Assembly: GCF_013375155.1 (NCBI RefSeq)
Contig: NZ_JABXOF010000001.1
Coordinates: 124,001 to 188,000 of the forward strand
Direction of reading: 5' to 3'
Origin: Serratia ureilytica
GTDB taxonomy: Bacteria > Pseudomonadota > Gammaproteobacteria > Enterobacterales > Enterobacteriaceae
DNA: 64,000 nucleotides
Made by a program: the position numbers and the translations under genes. Within the stretch, counting starts at the first letter, position 1. Each line of letters starts with the position of its first letter. A model generated the notes under the pieces. That model ran no database searches. It had not been told where the DNA came from and saw only the letters and a list, made by a program, of their open reading frames with translations. Below are positions 25,050-34,400 of this stretch, in pieces.

Positions 25050-25945
25050 CAGCGGGCACTCCGGCATCGGCGGAAACGCTGCGCCAGTTGAAACAGCAGC
25101 ATCCGGCGATCTTCGCGCAGCAGGGGCGCTACCTGCGCACCGTCGGCCTGATCGCCTTGGCGATCGTGCTGTACTACGTGTTCTTCTTCCTGGTCTTCGG
25201 CATTAGCTGGCCGCAGTTTATCAACGGCTGCCAGCAGCTGGGGCGCTATTTCCTGCGCATGTTCGTCTGGCATGACTTCGCCAACTGGCCGTTCATGTAC
25301 TACTTCCAGCAGATCGGCATCACCATCGCCATCGTGTTCGCCGGCACCATCACCGCGTCGCTGATCGCGCTGCCGCTGTCGTTCTTCGCCGCGCGCAACG
25401 TGATGTCGACGCCGCTGCTGCGGCCAATTTCGGTGCTGGTGCGCCGCTTACTGGACGTGCTGCGCGGCATCGACATGGCGATCTGGGGGCTGATCTTCGT
25501 GCGCGCCGTCGGCATGGGGCCGCTCGCCGGGGTGTTGGCTATCGTGATGCAGGACGTCGGGCTGCTGGGTAAACTGTACGCCGAAGGCCATGAGGCGGTG
25601 GACAAGTCCCCCAGCCGCGGCCTGACGGCGGTGGGCGCCAACGGGTTGCAGAAGCACCGTTACGGCATTTTCACCCAGTCGTTCCCCACCTTCCTGGCGC
25701 TCAGCCTGTACCAGATCGAGTCCAACACCCGCTCAGCGGCGGTGCTGGGCTTCGTCGGTGCCGGCGGCATCGGCCTGGTGTATGCGGAGAATATGCGGCT
25801 GTGGAACTGGGACGTAGTGATGTTCATCACCCTGATCCTGGTGGTGGTGGTGATGATCATGGACAAGGTCTCGTCGATGCTGCGCAACAAGTACATCATC
25901 GGCGAAGATATCCCGCTGTATCAGCAAAAAAGCCAAATCGATTGA
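25046..25945 (+). CDS. phnE: Phosphonate ABC permease PhnE, second subunit
   Basis: 299 residues with five to six transmembrane helices. The ABC permease loop reads EAVDKSPSRGLTAVGANGLQ, and the C-terminal ESNTRSAAVLGFVGAGGIG is shared with the first permease. Two tandem phnE genes replace the single E. coli phnE. The start overlaps the preceding stop by four bases. No intrinsic terminator is seen before the palindromic repeat at 25995. Confidence 0.87.
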   Translation: MTAGTPASAETLRQLKQQHPAIFAQQGRYLRTVGLIALAIVLYYVFFFLVFGISWPQFINGCQQLGRYFLRMFVWHDFANWPFMYYFQQIGITIAIVFAGTITASLIALPLSFFAARNVMSTPLLRPISVLVRRLLDVLRGIDMAIWGLIFVRAVGMGPLAGVLAIVMQDVGLLGKLYAEGHEAVDKSPSRGLTAVGANGLQKHRYGIFTQSFPTFLALSLYQIESNTRSAAVLGFVGAGGIGLVYAENMRLWNWDVVMFITLILVVVVMIMDKVSSMLRNKYIIGEDIPLYQQKSQID

Positions 25946-25994
25946 GAAACCCCTTGCCGATCCCTATACTGCCGCACATTCAAGGTGTGCGGCC

Positions 25995-26118
25995 ATACCC
26001 GTCATACTTGGAGCTGCCTCTTTGTTGGCTGCATTTGCGCGCCCCGGTCACATAGTTAACTATGCTCCGGGGGCTTACAAATTTGCCGCCGCGATGCAAC
26101 TCCAATTATTTTGGGTAT
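25995..26118. repeat. 124-bp palindromic intergenic repeat
   Basis: The unit starts ATACCCGTCATACTTGGAG and ends with the complement-like TCCAATTATTTTGGGTAT, so the whole sequence can fold on itself. Its centre, around 26044-26071, is a near-perfect palindrome (CCCCGGTCACATAG / CTATGCTCCGGGG flanking GTTAAC). It resembles the 130-170 bp palindromic repeats common in Yersinia and Serratia intergenic regions. It lies between phnE and yehS, and transcribed it would form a long RNA hairpin. Confidence 0.75.
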
Positions 26119-26176
26119 GGGGCATTTTTTTACAATGCGCACGTCCCCGTTAGACAAGTAAAGGCAATGCAATCCC

Positions 26177-26641
26177 ATGATGAACAACGACGTGCTGCGC
26201 AGCGTGCGCTATATGCTGAGCATTAACAACGCCAAAATGGTCGAGATTATCAAACTGGACGATTTCGAGGTGGCGGTGTCGGCGATGGACGCTTACGTGA
26301 TCAAAGAAGGCGAGCCGGGCTACGAGAAGTGCCCTGACGAAGTGATGGCGCACTTCCTCAACGGCCTGGTGTTCTTCAAGCGCGGCAAGGACGACAAGTT
26401 CCCGGCGCCGGCGGTTGAACTGCCGATCACCAATAACCTGGTGCTGAAAAAGCTGCGCGTGGCGTTCGAGCTGAAAGACACCGACATGCACCAGATTTTC
26501 ACCGCGGTGGACTTCCGCATCTCCAAGCCGGAGCTGAGCGCGCTGTTCCGCAAAGAGGGCACCAAGAATTACCGCCCGTGCGGCGATCAGATGCTGCGCT
26601 ACTTCCTCAAAGGGTTGGCGCAGCGCGTTCGCGGCGAGTAA
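26177..26641 (+). CDS. yehS: DUF1456 protein YehS
   Basis: 154 residues containing two DUF1456 repeats of about 65 residues. The first begins NNDVLRSVRYMLSINNAKMVEI and the second NNLVLKKLRVAFELKDTDM. Each ends in a conserved MxxFLNGL/MLRYFLKGL helix. It is cytoplasmic and of unknown function, although widely conserved in gamma-proteobacteria. The gene starts at the first of two ATGs and is followed by a clear terminator. Confidence 0.9.
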   Translation: MMNNDVLRSVRYMLSINNAKMVEIIKLDDFEVAVSAMDAYVIKEGEPGYEKCPDEVMAHFLNGLVFFKRGKDDKFPAPAVELPITNNLVLKKLRVAFELKDTDMHQIFTAVDFRISKPELSALFRKEGTKNYRPCGDQMLRYFLKGLAQRVRGE

Positions 26642-26663
26642 CGCGCAGCGTTCACCGAACATC

Positions 26664-26694
26664 AGGCGCAATCGCAAGGTTGCGCCTTTTTTAT
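26664..26694 (+). terminator. Intrinsic terminator of yehS
   Basis: The stem AGGCGCAA (26664-26671) pairs with TTGCGCCT (26680-26687) and is followed by TTTTTTATT. Confidence 0.9.
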
Positions 26695-26817
26695 TGTCTC
26701 CTCCCTCCTACCTTTGTTGTACTGGCCCTCAGCCACCCGCCATCGATGGAGGGCGTGCCGCCCATCCGGTTACTTTTTCATGGTCAATTCAATCACCCAA
26801 ACCATGAGGAAAGCAGG

Positions 26818-29385
26818 ATGCCAACCATCACGAAAACCCAATCACTTTACACGTTGACCCGGCCGGTCTGGCTGGATGCGGCAGGCATGAGCAAAGGCAT
26901 CGATCACGATCGCCAGCACCTGGGCGTCATTCTCGCCGCCGGGCAGGTGCTGCGAGTGCGCCAGACCAACGCGGCGTTTACCGGCAAGCTCACGCTGCGT
27001 TTGCTGAATGACGACCGCAAAACGGAGGCGGAATTCAGCGTCGGCGCGAGCTGGGTCGAGGCCCAGGTCAATGCCGTCTCGGTGCCGTTCATCGATACGC
27101 CGTATGGGCAGGGCGAGCCGGCGCTGGAGTTCGAGTACCCGGACACGGCGAAAGCGCTGCCGGTTTATCGCCGTGGCGAAAACGAAGCCGCATTCTTTGC
27201 CCGCTGGGACGATCGGGACGCCGAGTTTGCCCTGGTCGATGCGGAATACGCAGTGTTGCTGGTGCCGAAAATCAGTAAACCGACGCTGAAGTCGCTGGGC
27301 GACGCGAAAAACATCGACGGGCTGATCGCCTACTACGATCGCATTTTCACTTTCTACAATGCGCTGACCGGTGTCTCGTTCGAGGCTGAACACGAATCCG
27401 ATCGCAATATTCGCAACCGCTACTTTATGAAGGCCGATAAGCACGGCGCCGGCGCCGCGTATTACGGCGGCCGCTGGACGGCGGAAACCAGCAACTCGGT
27501 CAGCAGCTTCTGGCTGACGCCGAAAGACAGCAACTGGGGCAGCCTGCATGAGATCGCGCACGGCTATCAGGGGCACTTTATGGGCGACAAATATTTCTCC
27601 ACCGGTGAGATGTGGAACAATATTTATGCCGCTTGCTATCAGGACGTGATGCTAGGGGAACGCAAATACCAGGAGGGGTGGCTGTATAACTACGGCAACG
27701 CGGCCGGCGTCGAGAAGAAAATCATCGATTTGATCGCTCAGGGCACGCCGCTCAACCAGTGGGATCTGCGCTCCAAGCTGTTCTTCGCGATGCTGATGGT
27801 CGACAAGGCAGGCAAGAACGCCTTCACGCACTTTAATCAGCAATATCGTCAAAGCTGCAACACGCCGGGCTTCGTGCCGTCGGAACATGCCTTGCTGGAT
27901 CTGCTGTCGGCAAGCTTCGCCGCGGCCGGTGAGCAGATCGACGTGACGCCGTTCGTCGAGCTGACCGGCGGCGTGATCACCCAAGCGCAGCGCGATCGCA
28001 ACGCGTTCAGCCACGCCAAGGCGGTGTATCCGCTGTATCAACTGGTGGACGCGCAGAGTCTGCCGGCGGTGCAGGCGCAGCTGAAACTGGATTCCTCGCT
28101 GCGGCTGGTCGATTCCTGCCAGCTCAAGGCCAGCGGGCTGAAAGGCGACGTCACCCTGAGTCTGGATATCGATGACTTTGCGCAGATCTACGGTGAAGAC
28201 CTGATCCTGATGGAAGGGGCGCGCTATGCCCACAAAGTCCGTATCGACACGCCGACCCTGGCGCTGACTGCGCTGCCGATCGGCGTGTATACCTTGCGGT
28301 TGCCGACCGGCAAAGATCGTAAATATCGGCCGACGGCGGGTTACCTGACGGTGAAGCAGGGGAAAAACGCGGTGACGCTTCGCTTCGAGCGCAAAGCCGC
28401 TTCGCCGATCGTTTCGCAGGAGATCAACCTGTTGGGCCTGAGCGATGCGGTCTTCGCCACCGTGGTCGTCGATCGCGCCAAAGGGGCGGTGGTGGTTGAC
28501 GTGACCAGCACCACGCCGCACGCCTACTTCCCCGGTGAAACCTATGCCCGGGTGACGTTGCGCGATCGGCAGGGCGCGGTGCGCTTCAGCAAGGAGATTC
28601 AGGGCACTCAGGCTACGTTAAGTCATGACGAGCTGCCGTTTGCCGAGGGCGATGACATCGAGATTTACCATGTGGAGCCGAGCCGGGTGCGTTTGAATCC
28701 GGCGGCGGCCGACGTCATCGATAACAAAAACAAAACCAACGTACTGCGCATCGAAACCAGCGGGCTGAAAAACCCGGCGTTGCCCGGCGATCCCGAGCAG
28801 GCGCTGCTGGCGCGCCTGGAACAGGCGGCGCAGCGTTTGCGTCGCCTGTTGCCGGCTTACTATGCGCCATCGTCGTCGTTCAAGGACGATATTTATCTGG
28901 CGATCGGCGCCTTTGCCGAGCCGCAGCGCGAGTCACTGTTGGCGACCTATCGGGATTGCCTGCCGGCCGACAATACGCCGCCGGGCGCTAACGTCGGCAA
29001 TGCGTTTACCGTGGCGTGCAAAGGGATCGGCGATCGCCAGTTTCTGACCTGCGCCGTCGATCTGGTGAAGAAAACCGTGACCGTGACACTGGCGGCGGGG
29101 ATTGCTCACCACTACTTTGCCGACAGCTACGCTTTCCTCAGCGTGACGGATGCGGACGGTAATACCTTGCTCAGCTACGACGTCATCGGCAGCCAAAATC
29201 AACAGGCTAAAACCTGGGTGCTGCCGCTGTCGGGTTACGGCGGTGAGGTGATCCATCTGCGGCATGAAGAGCCGGACAACCGTCTGACGATCGTCAACGA
29301 GATGCAGCACTTGCGGCTGGCGGAGAAGGGCAAGCAACAGACCTACTGCATTACGCCGGTCGGTTTGAAACGCATCAACGACTGA
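26818..29385 (+). CDS. Enhancin-like M60-family zinc metalloprotease
   Basis: 855 residues from the ATG at 26818, which has an AGG ribosome site upstream. An open frame reaching back to 26578 runs through the yehS terminator and is not used. The M60/enhancin motif is HEIAH at 244-248 with a third zinc ligand Glu264 in TGEMWNNIY. The N-terminal domain and the C-terminal repeats (two related modules from about 545 and 745, each containing HAYF/HYFADSYA-type strands) resemble putative mucin/carbohydrate-binding modules. Enhancins degrade insect gut mucin, and bacterial homologues occur in Yersinia and Bacillus. There is no classical signal peptide, so the export route is unclear. Confidence 0.85.
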   Translation: MPTITKTQSLYTLTRPVWLDAAGMSKGIDHDRQHLGVILAAGQVLRVRQTNAAFTGKLTLRLLNDDRKTEAEFSVGASWVEAQVNAVSVPFIDTPYGQGEPALEFEYPDTAKALPVYRRGENEAAFFARWDDRDAEFALVDAEYAVLLVPKISKPTLKSLGDAKNIDGLIAYYDRIFTFYNALTGVSFEAEHESDRNIRNRYFMKADKHGAGAAYYGGRWTAETSNSVSSFWLTPKDSNWGSLHEIAHGYQGHFMGDKYFSTGEMWNNIYAACYQDVMLGERKYQEGWLYNYGNAAGVEKKIIDLIAQGTPLNQWDLRSKLFFAMLMVDKAGKNAFTHFNQQYRQSCNTPGFVPSEHALLDLLSASFAAAGEQIDVTPFVELTGGVITQAQRDRNAFSHAKAVYPLYQLVDAQSLPAVQAQLKLDSSLRLVDSCQLKASGLKGDVTLSLDIDDFAQIYGEDLILMEGARYAHKVRIDTPTLALTALPIGVYTLRLPTGKDRKYRPTAGYLTVKQGKNAVTLRFERKAASPIVSQEINLLGLSDAVFATVVVDRAKGAVVVDVTSTTPHAYFPGETYARVTLRDRQGAVRFSKEIQGTQATLSHDELPFAEGDDIEIYHVEPSRVRLNPAAADVIDNKNKTNVLRIETSGLKNPALPGDPEQALLARLEQAAQRLRRLLPAYYAPSSSFKDDIYLAIGAFAEPQRESLLATYRDCLPADNTPPGANVGNAFTVACKGIGDRQFLTCAVDLVKKTVTVTLAAGIAHHYFADSYAFLSVTDADGNTLLSYDVIGSQNQQAKTWVLPLSGYGGEVIHLRHEEPDNRLTIVNEMQHLRLAEKGKQQTYCITPVGLKRIND

Positions 29386-29400
29386 TCCCCATCGGCCTGC

Positions 29401-29430
29401 GGGGCGGCGAGTGTCGTCGCCCCGATTTTT
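29401..29430 (+). terminator. Terminator of the enhancin-like gene
   Basis: GGGGCGGCGA (29401-29410) pairs with TCGTCGCCCC (29414-29423) around a GTG loop and is followed by GATTTTT. Confidence 0.85.
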
Positions 29431-29472
29431 CCTCTGCGTCATCCCGCCATTGCACTCTTTTTGTTCTCCCGC

Positions 29473-29489
29473 TGCGCGCTGCTGGTGCA
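29473..29489 (+). promoter_or_regulatory. NtrC-like enhancer site
   Basis: TGCGCG-N5-GGTGCA matches 10 of 12 positions of the NtrC consensus TGCACC-N5-GGTGCA. It lies about 80 bp upstream of the sigma-54 promoter, a normal distance for an NtrC site. Confidence 0.5.
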
Positions 29490-29552
29490 GCCCGCTTGCC
29501 GCCGCTGTCATAAGTTTTAATTATAATTTATTGAAATCATGAGATTAAAAAT

Positions 29553-29568
29553 TGGCACGCCGGTTGCT
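29553..29568 (+). promoter_or_regulatory. Sigma-54 promoter of the urea operon
   Basis: TGGCACG-CCGG-TTGCT is a full match to the -24/-12 consensus TGGCACG-N4-TTGCW, with GG and GC exactly ten bases apart. Transcription would begin near 29580, about 30 bp before the atzF ATG. AT-rich DNA immediately upstream (29510-29550) could help bending. Confidence 0.85.
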
Positions 29569-29608
29569 CTGTTGAATCCCATCTTGTGTACCAGATGGAA
29601 TTCAGTCG

Positions 29609-31438
29609 ATGAGCGAACCTGTTGTAGCGTGCGGTTTTACCCTCAGTGAATGGCAACACCATTACCAAACCCGCCCGGCGGGCGAGCGCCTTGCCTGCGT
29701 CAGTGCGACGATCGAAACGCTGGTCGCCGGGCTGAACCCAGACGATAACGCCTGGCTGTATCTCGCCACGCCGGCGCAGCGCGAACAGCAGTACCGGCAG
29801 CTGGCACAGAGGCTCGAGGCGGTCGCCGGCGATCTCAGCCGCCTGCCGCTGTTCGGCGTGCCCTTCGCCATCAAAGACAATATCGACGTTGGCGGCTGGC
29901 CGACCAGCGCCGCCTGCCCGGCGTTCACCTATCAGGCCGCGGCGGACGCCACCGTGGTTGCCCACCTGCGCGCCGCCGGGGCGATCGCCCTTGGTAAAAC
30001 CAACCTCGACCAGTTCGCTACCGGGTTGGTGGGCACTCGCTCACCGTATGGCGCGGTGGTCAACAGCTTCGACAGCCGCTACGTCAGCGGCGGTTCCAGC
30101 TCCGGCTCCGCCTCGGTGGTGGCGCGCGGCCTGGTGCCGTTCGCGCTCGGCACCGACACCGCCGGTTCGGGGCGCGTGCCCGCCGGGTTCAACAACATCG
30201 TCGGGCTGAAGCCGACCAAGGGGCGGTTGTCCAACCGCGGCGTGGTGCCGGCCTGCCGGTTGAACGATACGGTGTCGGTCTTCGCGCTGACGGTGGCCGA
30301 TGCCGCGCTGGTGGCGGAACTGGCGAGCGGCTTTGACGCGGCAGACCCGTATTCCCGCCCCGATCCGCATACCGCGCCGGCGGATATCCCCGCCGCGCCG
30401 CGTTTCGCCGTTCCCGCCCAGCTGGAGTTTTTCGGCGATGTTCAGGCCGAGCGGGCGTTTCACCGAGCGCTGGCGCAGCTGCAGGCGGGCGGCGCCACGC
30501 TGGAACCCCTCGATTTCGCGCCGTTTCACACTCTGGCGGAACAGCTGTATTACGGCCCCTGGGTGGCGGAGCGCACGGTGGCCATTGAGCAGGTGCTGGA
30601 AGCGAGCCCGCAGGCCATCGATCCGGTGGTGCGCGGCATCGTCGGCAACGGCCTCGGCTACAGCGCCTGCGACGCCTACAAGGCGGAATACCTGCGCGCC
30701 GAGCTGGCGCGGCAAATCGCCCAGCGGCTGGCGCCGTTCGACGCGCTGGTGGTGCCGACCGCGCCCACTATCCGCACCCTGGCGGAGATGGCGCAGGAGC
30801 CGGTGCTGTTCAATTCGCAATTCGGCACTTACACCAATTTCACCAACCTGGCCGATCTGAGCGCGCTGGCGCTGCCGGGGCCGCTGCGTGAAGACGGTCT
30901 GCCGGCGGGCATCACCCTGATTGCGCCCGCCTGGCATGACCGGGCGCTGGCGGCGTTTGGCGTGCGCTGGCAACGGCAAAGCGCCTTGCCGCTCGGCGCT
31001 ATCGGTCGGGCATTGCCGCCGCAGCCTGTGCCTGCGCCGTCCACAGGGCACGTGCGTCTGGCGGTAGTGGGCGCTCACCTTAGCGGCATGCCGCTCAACG
31101 TCCAGCTGACACAGCGCGACGCGGTGCAGGTGGAGCAAACCGCTACCGCCCCCTGCTATCGCCTGTATGCGCTGGCCGATACCGAGCCGCCGAAGCCGGG
31201 GCTGGCGCGCGCGGCGCAGGGGGCGGCGATCCGCGTTGAGCTGTGGGACATTCCGCTGGCCCGTTTCGGCGAGTTTGTGGCGGAAATCCCGGCGCCATTG
31301 GGCATCGGCACTCTGCTGCTGGCGGACGGCCGGCGGGTGAAGGGGTTTATCTGCGAAGCCTGGGCGCTGGAAGACGCCACGGATATCACTGAGTTTGGCG
31401 GCTGGCGCGACTATCTCGCCAGCGTTAAGGGGGCATGA
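29609..31438 (+). CDS. atzF: Allophanate hydrolase
   Basis: 609 residues. The N-terminal amidase-signature domain has the Ser-cisSer-Lys triad: Lys89 in FAIKDNIDV, the Ser cluster 163-165 in GGSSSGSAS, and Ser187 in GTDTAGSGRVPAG. A C-terminal domain of about 130 residues (from about 470) matches the allophanate-hydrolase C-terminal domain. It converts allophanate to ammonium and CO2, the second half of ATP-dependent urea amidolysis. It is the first gene after the sigma-54 promoter and overlaps the urea carboxylase gene by an ATGA. Confidence 0.92.
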   Translation: MSEPVVACGFTLSEWQHHYQTRPAGERLACVSATIETLVAGLNPDDNAWLYLATPAQREQQYRQLAQRLEAVAGDLSRLPLFGVPFAIKDNIDVGGWPTSAACPAFTYQAAADATVVAHLRAAGAIALGKTNLDQFATGLVGTRSPYGAVVNSFDSRYVSGGSSSGSASVVARGLVPFALGTDTAGSGRVPAGFNNIVGLKPTKGRLSNRGVVPACRLNDTVSVFALTVADAALVAELASGFDAADPYSRPDPHTAPADIPAAPRFAVPAQLEFFGDVQAERAFHRALAQLQAGGATLEPLDFAPFHTLAEQLYYGPWVAERTVAIEQVLEASPQAIDPVVRGIVGNGLGYSACDAYKAEYLRAELARQIAQRLAPFDALVVPTAPTIRTLAEMAQEPVLFNSQFGTYTNFTNLADLSALALPGPLREDGLPAGITLIAPAWHDRALAAFGVRWQRQSALPLGAIGRALPPQPVPAPSTGHVRLAVVGAHLSGMPLNVQLTQRDAVQVEQTATAPCYRLYALADTEPPKPGLARAAQGAAIRVELWDIPLARFGEFVAEIPAPLGIGTLLLADGRRVKGFICEAWALEDATDITEFGGWRDYLASVKGA

Positions 31439-34400
31439 ACATGTTTACTACCGTACTGATCGCTAACCGCGGCGAAATCGCCTGCCGCGCCATTCGCACC
31501 CTGAAACGCCTGGGTGTCACCAGCGTGGCGGTCCACTCCGACGCCGATCGCAATGCGCCGCACGTCACCGAGGCCGACAGGGCGGTGGCGCTCGGCGGCG
31601 ACAAGGCCGCCGACAGCTACCTGCGCATCGACAAGATCCTCGCCGCCGCCGCCGCCACCGGCGCGCAGGCGATCTACCCCGGCTACGGATTTTTGTCCGA
31701 GAGCGCCGAGTTTGCCGACGCCTGCGAGGCGGCGGGCATCGCCTTTATCGGCCCGACGGCGGCGCAGATGCGCGAGTTCGGCCTCAAGCACCGGGCGCGC
31801 GAGTTGGCGGCGTTGGCCGGGGTGCCGATGACGCCGGGCACCGGCTTGCTGGAGAGCGTTGAGCAGGCGGTCGCCGCCGCCGCGCGCATCGGCTACCCGG
31901 TGATGCTGAAAAGCACCGCCGGCGGCGGCGGCATCGGCCTGACGCGCTGTGACGACGAGGCGGCGCTGCGCGACGCGTACGACAGCGTCAAACGGCTGGG
32001 AGAACAGTTCTTCCGCGACGCCGGCGCCTTTATCGAACGCTTCGTCGATCGCGCGCGCCACGTCGAGGTACAGATTTTCGGCGACGGCCAGGGGCGGGTG
32101 GTAGCGCTCGGCGAGCGCGATTGCTCGCTGCAGCGCCGCAACCAAAAGGTGGTGGAAGAAACCCCGGCGCCACACTTGCCGGCGGCGACCCGCCAGGCGC
32201 TGCATCGGGCGGCGGTGGCGCTGGGCGAGTCGGTGAATTACCGCAGCGCTGGCACCGTGGAATTCATTTACGACGCCGCGCGCGACGAGTTTTACTTCCT
32301 GGAAGTGAACACCCGCTTACAGGTCGAGCACCCGATCACCGAGATGGTCACCGGCCTGGATCTGATCGAAGGCATGCTGCAGGTGGCGGCGGGCGACGCG
32401 CTGGATTGGGCGGCGCTGCAACGCACGCCGCAGGGTGTGGCGATCGAAGTGCGCCTCTACGCCGAAGATCCGCTGAAAAACTTCCAGCCCAGCCCCGGTG
32501 TGCTGACCGAGGTGCATTTCCCCACCGACGTGCGCCTCGACGGTTGGGTGGCGACCGGCAGCGAAGTCTCGGCGTTTTACGACCCGATGATCGCCAAGCT
32601 GATCGTGCACGGCGCGGATCGGGCGCAGGCGCTGGAAAAACTGCGCGTGGCGCTGGCGGCGACCCGTTTGCACGGCATCGCCACCAACCTCGATTATCTG
32701 CGGCAGGTGATCGCCACGCCGCAATTTCAGCGCGGCGACGTTTGGACGCGTCTGCTGGACGATGTGCGTTTCCAGCCGCACTGCCTCGAAGTGCTGCAAC
32801 CCGGCACCTACAGCAGCGTGCAGGATTATCCCGGCCGCCTCGGCTATTGGGACATCGGCGTGCCGCCGTCCGGCCCGATGGACGACTTCGCGTTCCGGCT
32901 GGCCAACCGCATCGTCGGCAACCACCCGGCGGCCGCCGGGCTCGAGTTTACCCTGCAGGGGCCGACGTTGCGCTTTCACTGCGACGCCACCATCGCGCTG
33001 ACGGGTGCCAGCTGCCCGGCCGATTTGGACGGCGAAGCGGTCGCTTACTGGCGGCCGATCGCGGTGCGGGCCGGGCAGGTGCTGACGCTGGGGCGCGCCA
33101 CGCACGGCTGCCGCACCTATCTGGCGGTACGCAACGGCTTTGACGTGCCGGTGTATCTCGGCAGCCGCTCCACCTTCGCGCTGGGCCAGTTCGGCGGCCA
33201 CGCCGGGCGCACCTTGCGCGTGGCGGACATGTTGGCGATCGCCCAACCGGCGCTGGCGGCCAGCACCACGCCGGCGCCGATCGCCGCGCCGCAGGCGATG
33301 GACGACAGCCTGATCCCGCACTACGGCGACCAGTGGCACATCGGCGTGCTGTACGGGCCGCACGGCGCGCCGGACTTTTTCACCGCTGAATCGATAGAGG
33401 CCTTTTTCGCCACCGACTGGCAGGTGCATTACAACTCCAACCGCCTCGGGGTGCGCCTGTCGGGGCCGAAGCCCGAGTGGGCGCGGGAGGACGGCGGCGA
33501 GGCCGGTTTGCATCCTTCCAACGTGCACGACTGCGAGTACGCCATCGGCGCCATCAACTTCACCGGCGACTTCCCGGTGATCCTGACCCGCGACGGGCCC
33601 AGCCTCGGCGGCTTCGTTTGCCCGGTGACCATCGCCAAGGCTGAACTGTGGAAAGTGGGGCAGGTGAAGCCGGGCGACCGCATCCGTTTCCATCCGATCG
33701 GCTTCCGGCAGGCGCAGTCGCTGGAGCAGGCGCAGCTCGGCAGCATCGAAGCGCTGGCGGCGGTGAAGGCCATCACCCTGCCGCCGCCGGATCTGGCCCC
33801 GGCGGAGACCGTTTCCGCCGCGGTGCTGGCGGCGCTGCCGGCGGCGGAAGGGCGCCCGGCGGTGGCGTATCGCCAGGCGGGGGACGGCTACATCCTGATG
33901 GAGTACGGCGACAATGTGCTCGATCTGGCGCTGCGGCTGCGCATTCATCTGCTGATGCAGTCGCTGCGTGAGGGGGCGATACCGGGCGTGGCGGAGCTGG
34001 CGCCGGGCGTGCGTTCGCTGCAGATCCGCTACGACAGCCGGCAGATTAGCCAGGCCGACCTGCTGCAGCGCCTGCTGGCGCGCGAACGGGCGCTGGGGGA
34101 CGTCAGCCGCCTGAAGGTGCCGACGCGCACCGTGTGGCTGCCGATGGCGTTTGAGGATTCGGCCACGCTGGGGGCGGTGGATCGCTATCAACAGACGGTG
34201 CGCGCCTCGGCGCCCTGGCTGCCGAACAACGTCGATTTCATTCAGCGCATCAATGGCCTGAGCCGACGCGAGCAGGTGCGCGACATTCTGTTCGACGCCA
34301 GCTACCTGATCCTCGGGCTGGGCGACGTCTACCTCGGCGCGCCCTGCGCGGTGCCGCTCGATCCGCGCCATCGCCTGCTGAGCTCCAAATACAACCCGGC

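Noticed and set aside
26578-26817. N-terminal extension of the enhancin-like ORF
   Set aside because: It overlaps the yehS 3' end and its terminator. The ATG at 26818 has a ribosome site and begins family-like sequence.
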